A stretch of 64,000 nt of DNA from Isoetes taiwanensis (GCA_021234155.1 JAJEKV010000004.1:9676109-9740108), one strand, 5' to 3'; positions 44,085-57,108 are shown, counted from the first letter of the stretch. Translations and numbers: made by a program. The notes: generated by a model not told the origin, from the sequence alone.

Positions 44085-47000
44085 ATGGAAGGACTTCTGG
44101 CTGCAAAAAGTGTGACTGCTTATGTCAAGGAAAATCAAATGTGGAACATGTGGGATTTTGAAAAGTCGTGCAACTGCATGAAAATACTCGACAAGTATTT
44201 TCATAAATGAATCTTGTAAAACTCTTTGAAAGTCAATATAAGTAAAAAATTTCCTATGATATGTGTTGTACTTTTTTAATTTAAAATATTTGAATGGATT
44301 GTGAGCAAATGTTCTCATGTGTGTTTAGAACTAGAAATGATAGAGCTTCGGCAGTCTCTGTCTATCGAAAGTCACATACACATTTGGAAGTGGTGCTGAG
44401 TGGAACTGAAACTGTCTTGATTAGCTCCACCAACATCAAAATTTTGGAAGCTGATACGCAGTGGTTCAATGATCAATTGATCCTCCTCTTCTCAAGGTGA
44501 TACTTTCATCTGATTTGTGAGCATCAGGATTGTGCCATCATATGCATAGGTTTGCAGATACATGGAATACTACTTGATGCTCCAAGGAATGAGCCATCCC
44601 TTTCATTTATTTGACCCTCTTTTTCACTCGACATTGTCCAAGGACACAAATAGTTACAAAACAATAAGGAAACATGTGAATCTGGATAAGTGCCAGTACA
44701 TGTTTGTGACTGCTTGTGATGGACATCACTGGACCTGTTTTCTGACCGTAAGCTGCGCGTGTCTCACACAGAGATATAAACCAAGAATATATCACTTTGA
44801 TAGCATGGGCTTGCATGGCAGAAGCATACATATTGAGAGGTTATTGCTTGCTCATTGCATTTTGCTGTTGTCACACAATGACAACAAGCTTTGAATGCAG
44901 GTTCCTAGAATTGCTTGGATACAATAATTTCAGCTTTACAACCTCAGATGTTGTGAAAATTTTCAGAATGCCTCTTCAAACCGATGGCCATTCATGTGGC
45001 CCTGTCGTATGTTCGTTTATGCACAAATTTGTGAGGGGGTAGTTGAAAGGAGTGAATATATTGTTGCCTAATCTAGTAAGTTAACTCAAATGCAGCAGAC
45101 AAACCAAACTCTGTTATTGACAAAGTGTGGTTAACTACAGGTTGTGGACATTTCAGACCAGGATCTAGTTGACGTTAGAGTGTTCATGCTTGAAATTTTA
45201 AGATTAGAAACAACAAAAGCTGGAACTGAGAGGAACATATATATTGGGAAGTATATAGGTGCATGAGTCACCTCGTACTTTTAAATCACTGTATATCTTT
45301 CTTATGTACATAATTGTTACTGTAACCTCGATTCATTTAAATGAAAATTCATATTCAATTATATGTTCTTTGTCACAAAATAAGGCATCAAATGTTCAAA
45401 ATTTTTCAAATCTTCAAAAGAAATCAAGACAAACTCATTTTCACAGCTGAGCACAAAACTTCAGATGAGTTCTAAAAATTACATAATGGTTTTACATTTC
45501 ATCCTCATCAGAAAGAACTTCAGGTAAATTCTGTAAAATATTCTCCTCATCTAAAGGATCCAGCTATATACAGTCTTGTTTTGACGTTTAGTTGGTGCCA
45601 TGTGTCTGATTGCACAGATCTGTGTTGTGAATACTATGCCTAAGACGTCTTTGCTGCAAAGATCATAGTTGACGGTTGATCTTGCGCCCTTCTTGTAATA
45701 CATACCTTCTATGACACTATCACCGACGAGGTACCATGTTCCATTGAGTTGGAATTTTTTCTCCACTATCCATTTTAGTTTTGTGCACATCAGAATCCAA
45801 AATTCAGCACCCTCATCATTCCCTTTCAGAGCAACGACAGCAAAATTATCACCAACTCTAAGTGCTTCTGCTAACATCGTAGGATTGGAGGAGAACAAGG
45901 ACCTGTTGGATTTACGGTCCTCAATGTCAGCATCACATTCGAGGATGGTACAATAACTTGAAGTTTCCAATCATCAACATAATGCTTGTTCACACAATTG
46001 TCCCACATGGCATCCAAACAATAGTTGCAGAAGCATGAAAGTTCCATCGTGTGCAACTGCAATGGAGATTCAGGATTGAATGCATGTACACAATGGATCT
46101 GCCTAGTGTCCAAAATCCTCTGCACCTCATGCTTTCTTTCTATCTATATCCTCCACCTTGACTTCCCAAAATAATCTTTTTTATAGTTTTTCTCTTGCTG
46201 GTTTCAAATGTGTTCACCCACTCGGATGTTCCACAAGTAAACATCTCTTCAGCAACTTCTACCACTTCATGAGCATTACCCAATTTTATGCTGCTGTATT
46301 TTAATTGCAGTTGTCTTAACCATTTTTTCAACTCAGCAGCCTTGTCATCGTGTTCACCTTTCCCCTGGTTAGAACCAAAAAAATTCCACATCATATAGAC
46401 TTCAGTATCGTTTGTGTACCTAGCCACAAAGTAAAATGGTCTAGAAGCCTTGAATTGAGATGCCATCCATCTGAAAACATATAATGTCTCTTTGGCACCC
46501 TTCCTTTCTGCTCCAGATATTTATGGTGCTTCATGAAGCAGTGTTGCACGAACAAAGTATCATGTTCCGTATCATCTGATACATAGTAATGTGTTTCTTT
46601 GATAGTCTCATCTGCCACTGAGTCATATTGATATGTTATTTGAACCAAAATGGTAATCTGGTTATTGATCCAGTGCATCGATTGCACCTCCTCTTGTTCC
46701 TTGAATGTATACTTCTCTGCAAAATCCACTACCGAAAGATATACATCTGCTGGGAGATTCTCCAGAAGCTCCTTAAATTATTTTGCCTACCATTGGTACT
46801 TGAAATTATGCAGTGGAAAGATTTTTAGACGCTCTTTCAGTTTATCTAGAAGCTCCTTGGGTTCTGTCTCATCGTATTGATGAGTCAATCTCCTACCAGA
46901 ACTCGAGACGACGTCTTTTTCATAGTCAATGTACTCCCATTTCACTTTCCTGTTACTGCCACTTTCTTCTATGGGATAGGTCTGAAACTTCTTGATTCCA

Positions 47001-47371
47001 CACAGCGCACAATCTCCAAGGATGCACGCCTTCTTATGAAACTCATCTAATTCACTCTTTGGCCACAATATAGATCTCCACAAGCTTCATATACTTGCAA
47101 TTTTATGCTGATGTGCCCTGCATCGACCAAGTTCGTGTGATCTACATACATCGCAGGTGCAAGTGCAATTCTTCGGATGTTTGGTTCTCATCCCATTGAG
47201 TCCATTCACTAGCATTTGCATCCTCACATGTTGAATGCAACAGCAATTATTGAAATCCTTCAATTTCACAACAAACTAGCTTCTCAAAAGCTCGAAGACG
47301 AATCTTAATTTGTGGATGTTGGTCCTTGACCCTGTTGAACAATAGCATCTGCATGAAATGAACACTAAACT

Positions 47372-48146
47372 GTTAGGATGTGTATACCACACCAAACCAT
47401 GCACCATACCATGCCCCACACTCATCATATTCACTGGGCCGAGAGCACCTTAGTGTCAAGCAGCATTACCATACACACACCACACCATGCACCACACACA
47501 TCATAACCATCAAGCAGACGATACTAAACTCATGTCATACCACACACCACGTAGCACATACCATGCACCACACACTCTACACCGCACATTCTACACGCTA
47601 TACACCATCCACCACACATACCATACACCAAATGTGTGGTGGTAGCAAGGAGTGGTGGGACATTGTGCAGGGTGGTGGAGTGTGGTGGTGGGAGATAGTG
47701 GAGTGGGGTGGTGGGACATGGGTGGTGGGTGTGGTGGTGGGGTGTGGGGTGGGACATGGTGGAGGGTGGTGGTGGGAGATGGTAGAGTGTAGTGGTGAAA
47801 GATGGTGGGGTGTGGTGTGGGACATGGTGGACTGTGGTGGAGTGTGGTGGTGGGAAATGGTGGGCTTCAAATGTGGTGGTAATGGAGAATGTGGTGCATG
47901 CGCTGGTGGGAGATGGTGTGTTTGAAATGTGGTGATAAATGTGGTGGTGGCAAAGATGTAGTGGTAGTCTATGGAGGATGAAATTTAGTGGTAGAATAGA
48001 TGGTGGGGTGTTATGTGGTGTGGTGATTGTGACAAATGTGGTGAACTGTGGTCATGAGACATTGTGTGGTGAAATGTAGTGGTGGTGACGAATGTGGTGG
48101 AGTATGGTGGCGGGAGATGGTGGGCTTCTAGTGTGGTGGTAATGAA
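47372..48146. repeat. CCACA/GTGGT low-complexity block, second copy
   Basis: The same strand-switching block as at 35490-36258, with small length differences in the repeats (for example at about 47430-47470 and 47715-47735). Confidence 0.8.
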
Positions 48147-48151
48147 GAATG

Positions 48152-49327
48152 TGTTGGAACATTGTTAACCCTAAGTTGTTAACCTATGTGGACGTTCGGT
48201 CACATGTATGGTCAAAGGTCAAAGTCACATGTAAGACTAGGTAGGTGGACATCACATGTTAAGACTAGTTAGGTGGTCACATCATAGTTAGGTAGGAAGC
48301 CTCTATCATATATGTAACATCAACATGTAAAGGAAAGTAGCTCATGTTTCCATTTCTCTCCTCCTGATCCTCCAACATGGTATCAGAGCCAAGGGGCTTA
48401 GATCAAGATTGATCTATAAGGAGGAGTAGAATCACAGAAGGGCAATTGTTTTGCTGCTGCAGGTTGTTCTTGAAGTCTTTGGGTGAAGCCCAAATCCATT
48501 TCAGTGTGATTTGAAGGTGGTTGAAGGATATTTCTGTTTCTTTCTTCTAGATTCAGCTATACCAGTTTGAATCTCATGGATCCTTTCAAATTTTCCAAAG
48601 ATCCCATGCTCACCCCAAGCAATTGGTATGTTTGGGCAGACTTTTTTGAGAATTTTATGATCACTAACAATCTTGGAGCTGTTTTTGATCCAGCTTGGGA
48701 TAAGGCAAAAGATGCCAAGTCCACCGAGTTAGATAGGAGGGCTCTAGCCTATCTTAAACTCCTTGTATCCCCTTCTATAAGGATTAGGCTCAGACCGTTA
48801 TCTAGTTTCAAAGAAGCATGGAAAGAGTTGGAGAACTCTTATGCCTACACAGGTCTCTCAACTCAGCTTGTCGTCAAGAAAAAGATTGAGACAACTTTGT
48901 TGACTTCTTCTTCAAATATGACTGAATATTTGGAGAAAATGGAAGCTCTAAGATTGGAGCTTATTGCTGCGGGAGGAAAGATGGAAGATCTGGATCTCAT
49001 CCAATGCATTTTGATCAATCTTCCTCTTGAGTATGCCATGTTATCTTCCCAAATCCGACATGCTAAGGAGCCTGATTTCCTTGACGTTAAGGGAATGCTA
49101 ATTCAAGAGGAGTCTCACATCAAGGCCCTCAAGAGTAATGGGGCTGGAATACTAGGTGAAAAGGCTTTGGTTTCAGACCATAAAGCAAAAAATTCTACAA
49201 AGAATTCAAGTAGAAGAGCAATTGAATGCTATTATTGTCACAAGTTGGGGCATATTGCAAAGGATTGCCATGCTAAGTAAAGGAAAGTAGCTCATGTTTC
49301 CATTTCTCTCCTCCTGATCCTCCAACA
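48152..49327 (+). mobile_element. Nested gag-only Copia-like LTR element (copy 2)
   Basis: Duplicate of 36264-37466 with the same LTR (48152-48377), primer site (48378-48390), 3' LTR remnant and GAATG target duplication (48147-48151 and 49328-49332). About 33 bases of the leader are missing. Confidence 0.88.
48576..49280 (+). CDS. Copia-type gag with zinc knuckle (copy 2)
   Basis: A 234-residue gag protein like that at 36715-37419, with a UBN2-type body and a CYYCHKLGHIAKDC knuckle. Substitutions against copy 1 include D for Y in NLGAVFDPAWD, S for F in ELENSYAYTG, and A for T in LELIAAGG. The frame is intact. No pol follows. The conservative nature of the changes suggests copy 2 may be nearer to the original, since DPAWDKAK and ELENSYAY look more typical of the family. 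Confidence 0.85.
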   Translation: MDPFKFSKDPMLTPSNWYVWADFFENFMITNNLGAVFDPAWDKAKDAKSTELDRRALAYLKLLVSPSIRIRLRPLSSFKEAWKELENSYAYTGLSTQLVVKKKIETTLLTSSSNMTEYLEKMEALRLELIAAGGKMEDLDLIQCILINLPLEYAMLSSQIRHAKEPDFLDVKGMLIQEESHIKALKSNGAGILGEKALVSDHKAKNSTKNSSRRAIECYYCHKLGHIAKDCHAK

Positions 49328-49332
49328 GAATG

Positions 49333-51576
49333 TGGTGAATCTGGTGGTGGGGGATTGTGGGGGGACGGGTTGGGTGAGAAGGGGATGTGTGGTGGGGTGG
49401 GTGGGGTGGGGTGGGGTGGGAGAATAAATAAAATTGAATCCACACATATCATACATTTAACATGCACGCACCCACATGATACCATAAATATCACGCACCC
49501 CACATCCACACCACACATCACTTCGATCTTATTCCATCTGTCATAAAAAATCTGCCTAGCCTGCTCTCATAACATTTCTGAAATTCGTACGCCCTGATAA
49601 TAATTACATTCTTTTCCTAATATTAAAGGATCTACCCACTAAATCCTGTCCCTGCACTAGATTTTTGGCGTTTCGTTCTCAAGCTTCCAAGTTTATTCCG
49701 GCAATGACTAACAGGAGGTTCAGAGACAATTAAGGCCTACCTAGAGTGAGCAAGGAGGCCCTTCGGTTTGCATTTAACCAAGGCTCGTGACTAGTCTCTG
49801 AAGGTGGATATGCCTAAATCCACCTTCTTTTCTCAATTCGAAGCCACCCTAAACCCATTCAACAGACTGGATGCAGGGCCTTCAATGGCTATTTTTTGGT
49901 CAGATTGACGGGAAGAGAGCTTTCAGGCAAGGTCCATGCCCTTATGTTACATGCTGCTGCAAAGACAGGTATAGCATGGGTTGTTCGGCACTTGCTCGCT
50001 CTGAATTGGCAACATCAGAAATTATTGGCAGGGATGCATTCTTACCACTGAGGGGATGCAGGAAGCACTGGCGAACCTGATCCTATGCAATTCTGGGATG
50101 ATTGCACAAAGCTTGGATGCTTTAGTGCAGAAAACAGTCATTTTGGATGCACCAGAAGTGGAGCCAGTCATACTAGCATTTCCTGCTGTTTAGGAAATGC
50201 ATGTAAATTTAGTTCTCGGGTACAGAGCTTTCAATGAAAAGCCAAATTTTGTAACATATGCTTTTTTTTTAAATATTATAAACTTTCGAATAGAGATGTA
50301 CTTTCATCTGACATCAATTTTTCTTTATCAATTCAACTAAACTTTTAGGATCAGTTAGTTATCTGTCATTCTCAAATATTTTTAGACTATACACATAGAC
50401 CCAGTAAAGGAATATAATACTTGTAACTCAATTCTGTCACGTTCTAATATTCCCAACATTAAATATTATTTAGCTGCATTTTAGAGTCAACTACATACAA
50501 TTCACATGCTGCATACAGTACTGTACAACACAATAACCACTACATGCACCACCACACTAAGCACCATAACTAAGAAAACATGAATAACAGAATTTGTAAC
50601 GTAACCTGTGATTCCTCCAGATAGTGGGCAGCATGTTCTTCTCTTACATTTCTCTCCAATCTTCTAGTTCTAACATCCTTTGTGTTGGGAGACACTCGTG
50701 TTCTCAATCCAAAAATTTTGAATCTTTTCTATCTGTTCATCCGAAATTGCATCGAACCTTTTAGCCCTCTTATAAGAAACCCATTTCCCACTATTGTAAT
50801 TGATCTCTTCCCTCTTTTTCTTTGCCTTTTGCAGGTTTCAGTGAACACCTCATACCTTTCTAAGATCTCTCTGGCTGATTTTGTCACTTGTTTCAAAACC
50901 TGCATGGCGTGGTACAGACATTGTAAGACAGCTATTCTTGGCTGCTAGGCAGTCATTGCTGGTAGAGAGTTTCACAGTCTGCATAGAATCCTAGATGCTC
51001 CTAATGACGATGCTCTTGGCTTCCAAATCCTTTAATTCTTCACCTATAAATCTTTCCAATGTTTTATCCCTCAAAACTCAAGTAAAATTTCTTTCTTCAT
51101 GCTATCCTCAATTCTTTTGGTCTGTTATGGAAAACGTTAGCAAACTAAGGACAATACTGGCCAAGCATTCTTGCTTGCATTTCTTGATGAACCAGATCCT
51201 TCTGCCAATTCTACAAGCTTCAATTTTTCCTCTCTTCTTCTTTTCCTCTGGCGTCTTTCTTCAACATTTCTTCTTCCTTGGTTCTTCTTCGTTTTCTCCT
51301 GTCTGAAATGCCTATGTGTGGATAGATTACCTCGTTGACATCCATATCCACAATGGATTGGAGCTTGTAGTAGGGAGCCAAAGAATAGGACGTAGGCAAA
51401 GAACAGGAAGGGGCCAAAAAATAGGAATTTGAATTTTAGTTTTGAAATTAGAATTTCCCCCACAAATTGGGACTCCATTCTTAAATAACGGCAATTGAGC
51501 GGTGCCATAATAATACTTTCATACCACAAAAGTGGTAGATGCACGACCACATTTTGGGGGGACGGCCGAATTGGGA
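49333..51576. other. Interior of element A, second copy
   Basis: Intron-like sequence and 5' exons of the transposase, as at 37472-39707. The + strand open piece at about 49880-50000 is longer here (HALMLHAAAKTGIAWVVRHL) than in copy 1. Confidence 0.4.
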
Positions 51577-51597
51577 CACCACAGCATGCTTTTACCC
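51577..51597 (-). repeat. Right TIR of element A, second copy
   Basis: Same 21-bp end as 39708-39728, followed by ACATCC. No left partner exists in this copy. Confidence 0.88.
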
Positions 51598-51959
51598 ACA
51601 TCCACACATCCACAAAAGCAACTTTACAGAACATAGAGTAGTCTTTAACGTGTTAATACCTGGATTGGTAATTTGGAATGTTGTTATATGGAAGGAATCT
51701 TTGGAATACCATTCTTGGGCTGTCCCTAGTGACTGCAAGAATGGGGAGCCCATGAGAGAAATGATCCGAGGAGTCGGGGATTTGGGATAGCCAAGAATGA
51801 TGTGTTGGAGTATATAGTTTTGAATTGTGAAAGGATTGAGTTGGTGAGCTTATTGAAGCAAATCATATGCAGATTGATTGATCGCCGATATTGTCTTGAA
51901 TCTTACAAAGGATTGTAGTGAAGGCTGGAATGGATTGATATGCCCATTAAAGGGGGGCT

Positions 51960-53649
51960 GTTGTGTCGAGTAAGATCTCAATCAACATATACGGATGCTC
52001 CCCTCAACCGCTTGCCACCACGGTGCCTCGGGATAAGTTGTGGGAAAGATTGAGAGCGGTGGGACCCCCGTTGACTTGCGAATGCTACGCTATATACTAT
52101 ATGGTGCTTGCTTGTCGTCTCACACCTTTTGTCGGGGAGCCCGTTGTTAGTAGCATTGGGGTGCGCCAGGGGTTTGCCCTCTCTATCCCCGGCAGCTCTT
52201 TCGCTTGTACATTAGCCGAAAGCACCGGGAGGCCTTCGGTTGATGCACCACATAATCCGGCAACTCATATATCGCCGATGATGTTGACTGCCGCATATAC
52301 CCCAGAGGACATGCAACGCCACACGGATGCTTTGGACACTTTACGCCAATTCACCGGCATGAGAGTTAACTTGGCCAAGACGAGGGTTTGCGGGTCCCAT
52401 CATCCGGCACCCACGCCTTCCCTCATTCACTTACGAGGGCAGGTAGTGGAGGTGGCTCGATCTTATAAGTATTTGGGCATTGAGTTTTCTACTACCACAC
52501 CGGGATGCATCCATCGTTTCTGGGTCACCGCAGCCGGAAAGCCCCCGATGCAATGCAAAACAACATCCACAAGGCGTAGTTGTATGCATGGGGTCACCAG
52601 GCACACTTGTTTAGGGCCTTGGTTGAACCGGGTCCTCCTCTATGGGGGCGAAGTGTGGGGGGGTTGATATCCCTCACCACTTGGAACGCGATCTAGAGCG
52701 GTGTAGAAGGCCTTCTTGGGCCGCACTTCGGGAGTGAAATCCACGATCCCATATCAGATCTTGCTCCAGAGACGGGCTTCCTTCCATTCTGAGGGTCGCA
52801 GACCGAACGTCACATTATTTACTTCCAAAAGGTGGCCGCTATGGATGAAGCCCCGGCTGCCTAACCTTGCTTTGGCGTGGCGATGGGCCTGGCGACTCAA
52901 AGCCTCTCTGGAAAGACAAGCAAGCCCGGTGGTTCTCGCGATGGAATGTCGGGCAATACGGATGTGGACCGATTGCATACAATCGAAGGAACGCTGCCTT
53001 GAAGCAATACTTGGATGCTTGCTTTATGGCCAAGCTTTGGGATCTGAGAGGCCCCTGTCACATGTCAAGGTGGCAAATTATCGACGCCAGTTAATTCCAT
53101 GCTCACGAGGGCCCACCACACCACTACAGCACCCATCTACCCATGAAAAAGCGGGGTGATTGCTTCCATTCAGCGAAGGTGCACCACCACCTCCGCATTG
53201 AGACGAGGAGATGGATTCGGGGCGCGTGAGGACAGAGTCATCGATCTTTGTCAACAGCGCCATTGAGGATGAAAGTCATGCCCTCCGGGCCTGTCCGAGC
53301 GTCTGAGCATATCAGGGCTCGGTATGATCGGTTAGTTGTGCCCCATCGCCCCCGCATGAGCTACCGAGCACGGCCTCCAGGCTTGTTGGGATCGTACCTC
53401 GGGAGGTAATGGATCACCGGACTCGATTCGCCCCCCGTCAGGCATTAACCTCGGTTGTATTTGTGATTATGTATATAAGCTGTGTAAAGATGTCAAAGAT
53501 CCCTTCGCTACTAAGGTTTTCCCGAAAACCCTTGAGTGGGGGTTTTTAATCCTGGTAGTAATGTGCCTGTTGCTCTCTCTTTGTACTTGGGTCCCATAGG
53601 CCAGTTGGTCTCCGTGGACGATAAAATCATATTCTATTCTATTCCTAAC
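51960..53649 (+). mobile_element. LINE 3' part, copy 2
   Basis: Same LINE as 40101-41776, with RT blocks (KLWERLRAVG, SSIGVRQG, FTGMRVNLAKTRV, SYKYLGIEFSTT) and the TATTC tail. It differs from copy 1 by many one- to five-base indels and substitutions, unlike the near-identical flanks. Both copies are shredded in frame. Confidence 0.8.
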
Positions 53650-53814
53650 ATAATATAGATCCTCGTACTTATGCATTTGCGACTGTGAATGTGGCGACAT
53701 GGGGTGGTCAGGGGACTGAACACCATGTCGACTTGCCCTAACAATGTGTATGCGTGCATGAAACATCATATGGGAGGTGACCAGTGTCTAGATGCACGTA
53801 ATGATATTCTCCCC

Positions 53815-55570
53815 AGGGATAAATGGGGGGCCACTTATGCCAAATGGCAACAATAGTTGAGGAAGATGGCCATATCGGAGGAAAATGCCAGCTGCTGGGC
53901 TAAATCCTTTTGCCAAATGTAAGATTCTAGCCAGGTACTTTGAAAAATAAATGACAAAAATGACTTCCTACACCGCTTTTGCAAATCCAATTGTATATGC
54001 CACTTTGAAATGAAAGCGTACATTTACATGTCCCTTAATTTTTTTGAATGGTTCACATTTATTGCCATGTGGCACCCTTTCATTGGTTAGACAATTTTAA
54101 TTGTTTAGGTATATGCCAGATGGCGCAATGTGAGCCGTTGATTGAGGTGGATGGACAAACGCCATGGTTTTATGAGATAGGATTGTATTGCAATAGTTGA
54201 CTTGGGGCTTTAAAAAAGTTACAGGTTAAGAAAAAACTAGCGATGCAGATTTTTAATCAACATGTAACCAATTTATACCTCTCCATCAGTATACATGATG
54301 ACATAGATTCTCTTCATGCCACATGGATACACTAGTAAATGGAAATTTTGTATCAAGGAGTAGAAGGAGCGTTTTATCCTTAAAAACCACTCAATACTTT
54401 ATTTGCAAAACTCAAGAAAATACAGTGTTGGCACTCTACAGTACCTCGATACCTTCACAATCAAATTAGATGGCATTGAAGGATCAAATCACAAAATACC
54501 TGTATACATTTCTCACCTGGCTATAGCATCATTTGTATGGAAACTGGGGGGACCTATTTCCTCTGCAGAATGGAAATCGGCCCTTCCATTGCGCTCAACA
54601 AGTAAACTTCTACAATTCTTGAGTAAACACCCATTCTATGGGGAAATGAAACTGGGTTGGCCATTCAAAGACCTGTTTCCACTAACACTGGTAACAGGAC
54701 CCCGTTCCCAATGTCTATTCACCCATACAAGGACATATGAAGTTAGGCTACACTTAGAGACCAACCTTTGGAAAACCTCTCCAACAAGTTTCCTAGGGTA
54801 TGATCGCCATGTTTCACGCACTTAAGAGGCAAACACTTGTAGATCGAGATACAATTGCGCGCTTTGTCGTCCGCCGGGTCTTTTGGGTACCTAATGACCT
54901 GGACTACAACTTTGCTGAACAAATTTTTCCTAGAATCACTAAGGTTGAGAAGTTATGGCATCTTGGGGTTCTAGGCTCCCCTGTCGTTAATTCGATGGCC
55001 TCATTCGCGTATAATCGGAGCCTGCCGTCGCCAGCCCTATGGACCCGCTATGACGCCGAGTGGGCCAACTGACATGGCACTTAACACTACGTACCTCTGC
55101 CAGTCTCCCGCGAACGGGGGGCGGTGCATCAATGAGTGGCTTACGATTACACCCTTTTTGCCATACCCGAGGCCCCCTATGCCCTCACGGTTGCCGACTA
55201 TCGTGCCCTAGGGTAACGAGGATCGGCCCCCAAACTGGCCCACCCCAGCTTGATTTTTCCGGCCTCAATCCTTAAACGCTTTTCTAATTCTCGTGATCGA
55301 TTAAGCCCCTAAATTGCGGACCGACTCTGCTCATTTTGCGGTGGAATTGGTCATTAAAGCGAAGCTTTTTGGATATCTGGCTTGCTCAGGCAGCGCAAGA
55401 CCCATCATTCCATTCGTTCTTTAAATTCTGAGTTCGGCTTCTCGCAGCGACATTCTCGGTATTCTTCATCAGCTCCATCGAACCAAAGACAGTAGCGGCG
55501 GCCGCTACCTCTTCAAAGATAATTTGGATGTTTCTGGTTTAATTTAAACATGTTTTTCTTGCATTGGCAG
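53815..55570. other. No gene recognised
   Basis: A 140-codon open frame at 54403-54825 has no known motif. A GC-rich near-palindrome (GTAGCGGCGGCCGCTAC) at about 55493-55509 recalls the one at 22308. Confidence 0.3.
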
Positions 55571-55931
55571 CGGAAAATATGGATCAAGCACGTCGCACAA
55601 GCTTTCCCGGATGCGGCCGACCTGGGACACTGCTAGGTCCGGCAGGAGAGGGGACCCGTCTCCTGGAAAACGTGCTCGCCCACCGCAGAGTAATGTTCCC
55701 AGTCCTAGTTCATCCACGACTTCAACAACTTCGATTTTCTTTACAATTCGTAATTGCCTCGTCACACCAGCAGAGGTTACCCGTGCTGTAGGATCAACCC
55801 TTCATGTTGAGGTATCTCCGGAGATAGCAACCCAGGTTGAAAGGGCGCGCTGTGAGACTGACCTCATCCACTGCCAGATTGTGGTTAGTGAGGATGACAG
55901 CGTTTTATTTCAGAGCCCTGTTGATCATTGA
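55571..55931 (+). CDS. Candidate exon, Ser-rich protein (unidentified)
   Basis: An acceptor-like CTTGCATTGGCAG precedes an open frame running to the stop at about 55931. It begins with a basic and Ser/Pro-rich part (SGRRGDPSPGKRARPPQ, SPSSSTTSTTS) and then has a more ordered part (TPAEVTRAVGSTLHVEVSPE). It could be the last exon of a gene whose earlier exons were not found. Several frames are open over part of this region, which weakens the call. I do not recognise a family. Confidence 0.3.
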
Positions 55932-56457
55932 TTGCTTCCAGCCTTGTCTGCAATGGCTCCACTGGATGACCTCATTTCTTCACCTCCTCTTCTTTGGCTG
56001 ATAAGCTTCCCTCACCTGCCAATGTTTTGATGTACAATGTGGCCTGCGGGTCAGGCATTTTTGTGATGGGCCTAAGTGCCAACTTTTATATCATCCCTCG
56101 CTTCTTTGAAATGAATATGAGTGATGCACTTGAGTTATTGTCTTAACACAGTTTTTATTTACAAATGCAACAGAACTTTCCAAATTGGGCTCATGATCCC
56201 CTTCATTTGAAGACCAATGTTTGCTGTATTATATGCCATGAGAACTGATTTTAATTTTAGACCAATTTATCAAACGTAAATATACAATGCAAAGAATATT
56301 TGCTTTCATATTTAATGTTGTGTTGCGGCTACAAGTGCTGCTACCTTAGTTGTCTAAGGTCTTATCTATGGTCTCGTCACCAGCTTCCTGCCATGTGCAA
56401 ATATTAGATGTTAGTATTGTATCGAAATGCTAGTTCTCTTAAGTGCCTGTTGTAGAC
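55932..56457. other. No gene seen
   Basis: AT-rich sequence that may be the 3' untranslated region of the preceding candidate exon. Confidence 0.3.
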
Positions 56458-57108
56458 TTAACACACCTGGTTAGTGAAAGTGTTGCCCTCTTCGAATCTT
56501 GGTGCTGGTACTGACCCTTCAGACATATTTGCCCTCCAGATCTTTGCAAACTCCACATCCATTCCTTTGGCCCGAGAGGTTATGTCCTTTTCCACGCCTA
56601 TTTCGACCATTTCTCGAATGATCCTAGCTTTGTCTATGACCTTATCCCCGTCATGTTGGGGTCTAGAATGTGCTGCTGCATAATTGACCCAACCTTGCGT
56701 ATCCAACCTCATGGAATTCCCAGGGCCAATACCTGCGTCTTGCTGTGACTCTCCGTCCCTGTTGACCAAGTCCCAGGTCTTCAATGGTGACCTGATTGTA
56801 CTAATTGAGTTTGGGACAGGTCTGACCAGAGGCAGGAATCCTTCTATGCTAACATCCTGCACACCACCAACATCTCCCGAGCACAGGTTAGTATCTTCCA
56901 GGATGCACATAACATTCACTTCATCTTCACTATCCTGGTCACATGCATGATCACTAGTAACTGGTGTGGTCAATCCACTAACTTGCTGAAGTCCAGGATC
57001 CATGTTGAATGATGTTCTCAATATTGGATCCCTGATTGGACTCAACCCTTGCCTTGTCCTCATTCTGTTTCTAACCTCTAACCTTTTGCTCCTCACCCCA
57101 TCACTCAT
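56458..57108 (-). CDS. 216-residue open frame, unidentified
   Basis: A single open frame with protein-like composition. The N-terminus is basic (GVRSKRLEVRNRMRTRQG), the middle is acidic (DSEDEVNVMCILEDTN) and the C-terminus has KARIIREMVEIGVEKDITSR and EFAKIWRANMSEG. No domain recognised. It lies just downstream (in the minus direction) of the Pogo-type transposase relic and might be part of that element or a separate gene. Its length without stops, unlike the relic, argues that it is younger or selected. Confidence 0.35.
   Translation of the reverse strand: MSDGVRSKRLEVRNRMRTRQGLSPIRDPILRTSFNMDPGLQQVSGLTTPVTSDHACDQDSEDEVNVMCILEDTNLCSGDVGGVQDVSIEGFLPLVRPVPNSISTIRSPLKTWDLVNRDGESQQDAGIGPGNSMRLDTQGWVNYAAAHSRPQHDGDKVIDKARIIREMVEIGVEKDITSRAKGMDVEFAKIWRANMSEGSVPAPRFEEGNTFTNQVC

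Larger units (their letters stand above)
42433..45266 (+). pseudogene. Element A gene 1, second copy (5'-truncated)
   Basis: It starts inside the intron before the exon for CCSPNCAHIMSKTWLLAFGV and runs to the same C-terminal exon and stop. All exons and the frame changes seen in copy 1 are present, including the TAA before LLVLDFNG. Differences include K to N in an exon near 42621 and an LGGHS segment in place of LAADS near 42725. The Ulp1 peptidase exons (44310-45043) again keep the His, Asp, Gln and Cys motifs. With no promoter or first exons it cannot work alone. Confidence 0.75.
45551..51345 (-). pseudogene. Element A gene 2 (DDE transposase), second copy
   Basis: Same exon set as 33673-39476: N-terminal basic exon from 51345, the FWIENTRVSP block, the Cys clusters, the DDE core (46140-46780) and the C-terminal domain (45551-45970). 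The TAG and TAA upstream of the first Asp block, and the one-base loss after SDG, are shared with copy 1, so these breaks predate the duplication. The Cys-rich segment (LSCFCNYCLDAMWDNCVN) is open from 46125 here. A few substitutions distinguish the copies. Non-functional as it stands. Confidence 0.75.
42377..53814 (+). repeat. Segmental duplication, copy 2 (11.44 kb)
   Basis: Direct repeat of 31187-41943. It lacks the left TIR and first three exons of element A gene 1. It contains about 690 extra bases (43389 to about 44084, see the HAD entry) and lacks about 33 bases after the primer site of the nested LTR element. Confidence 0.95.
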
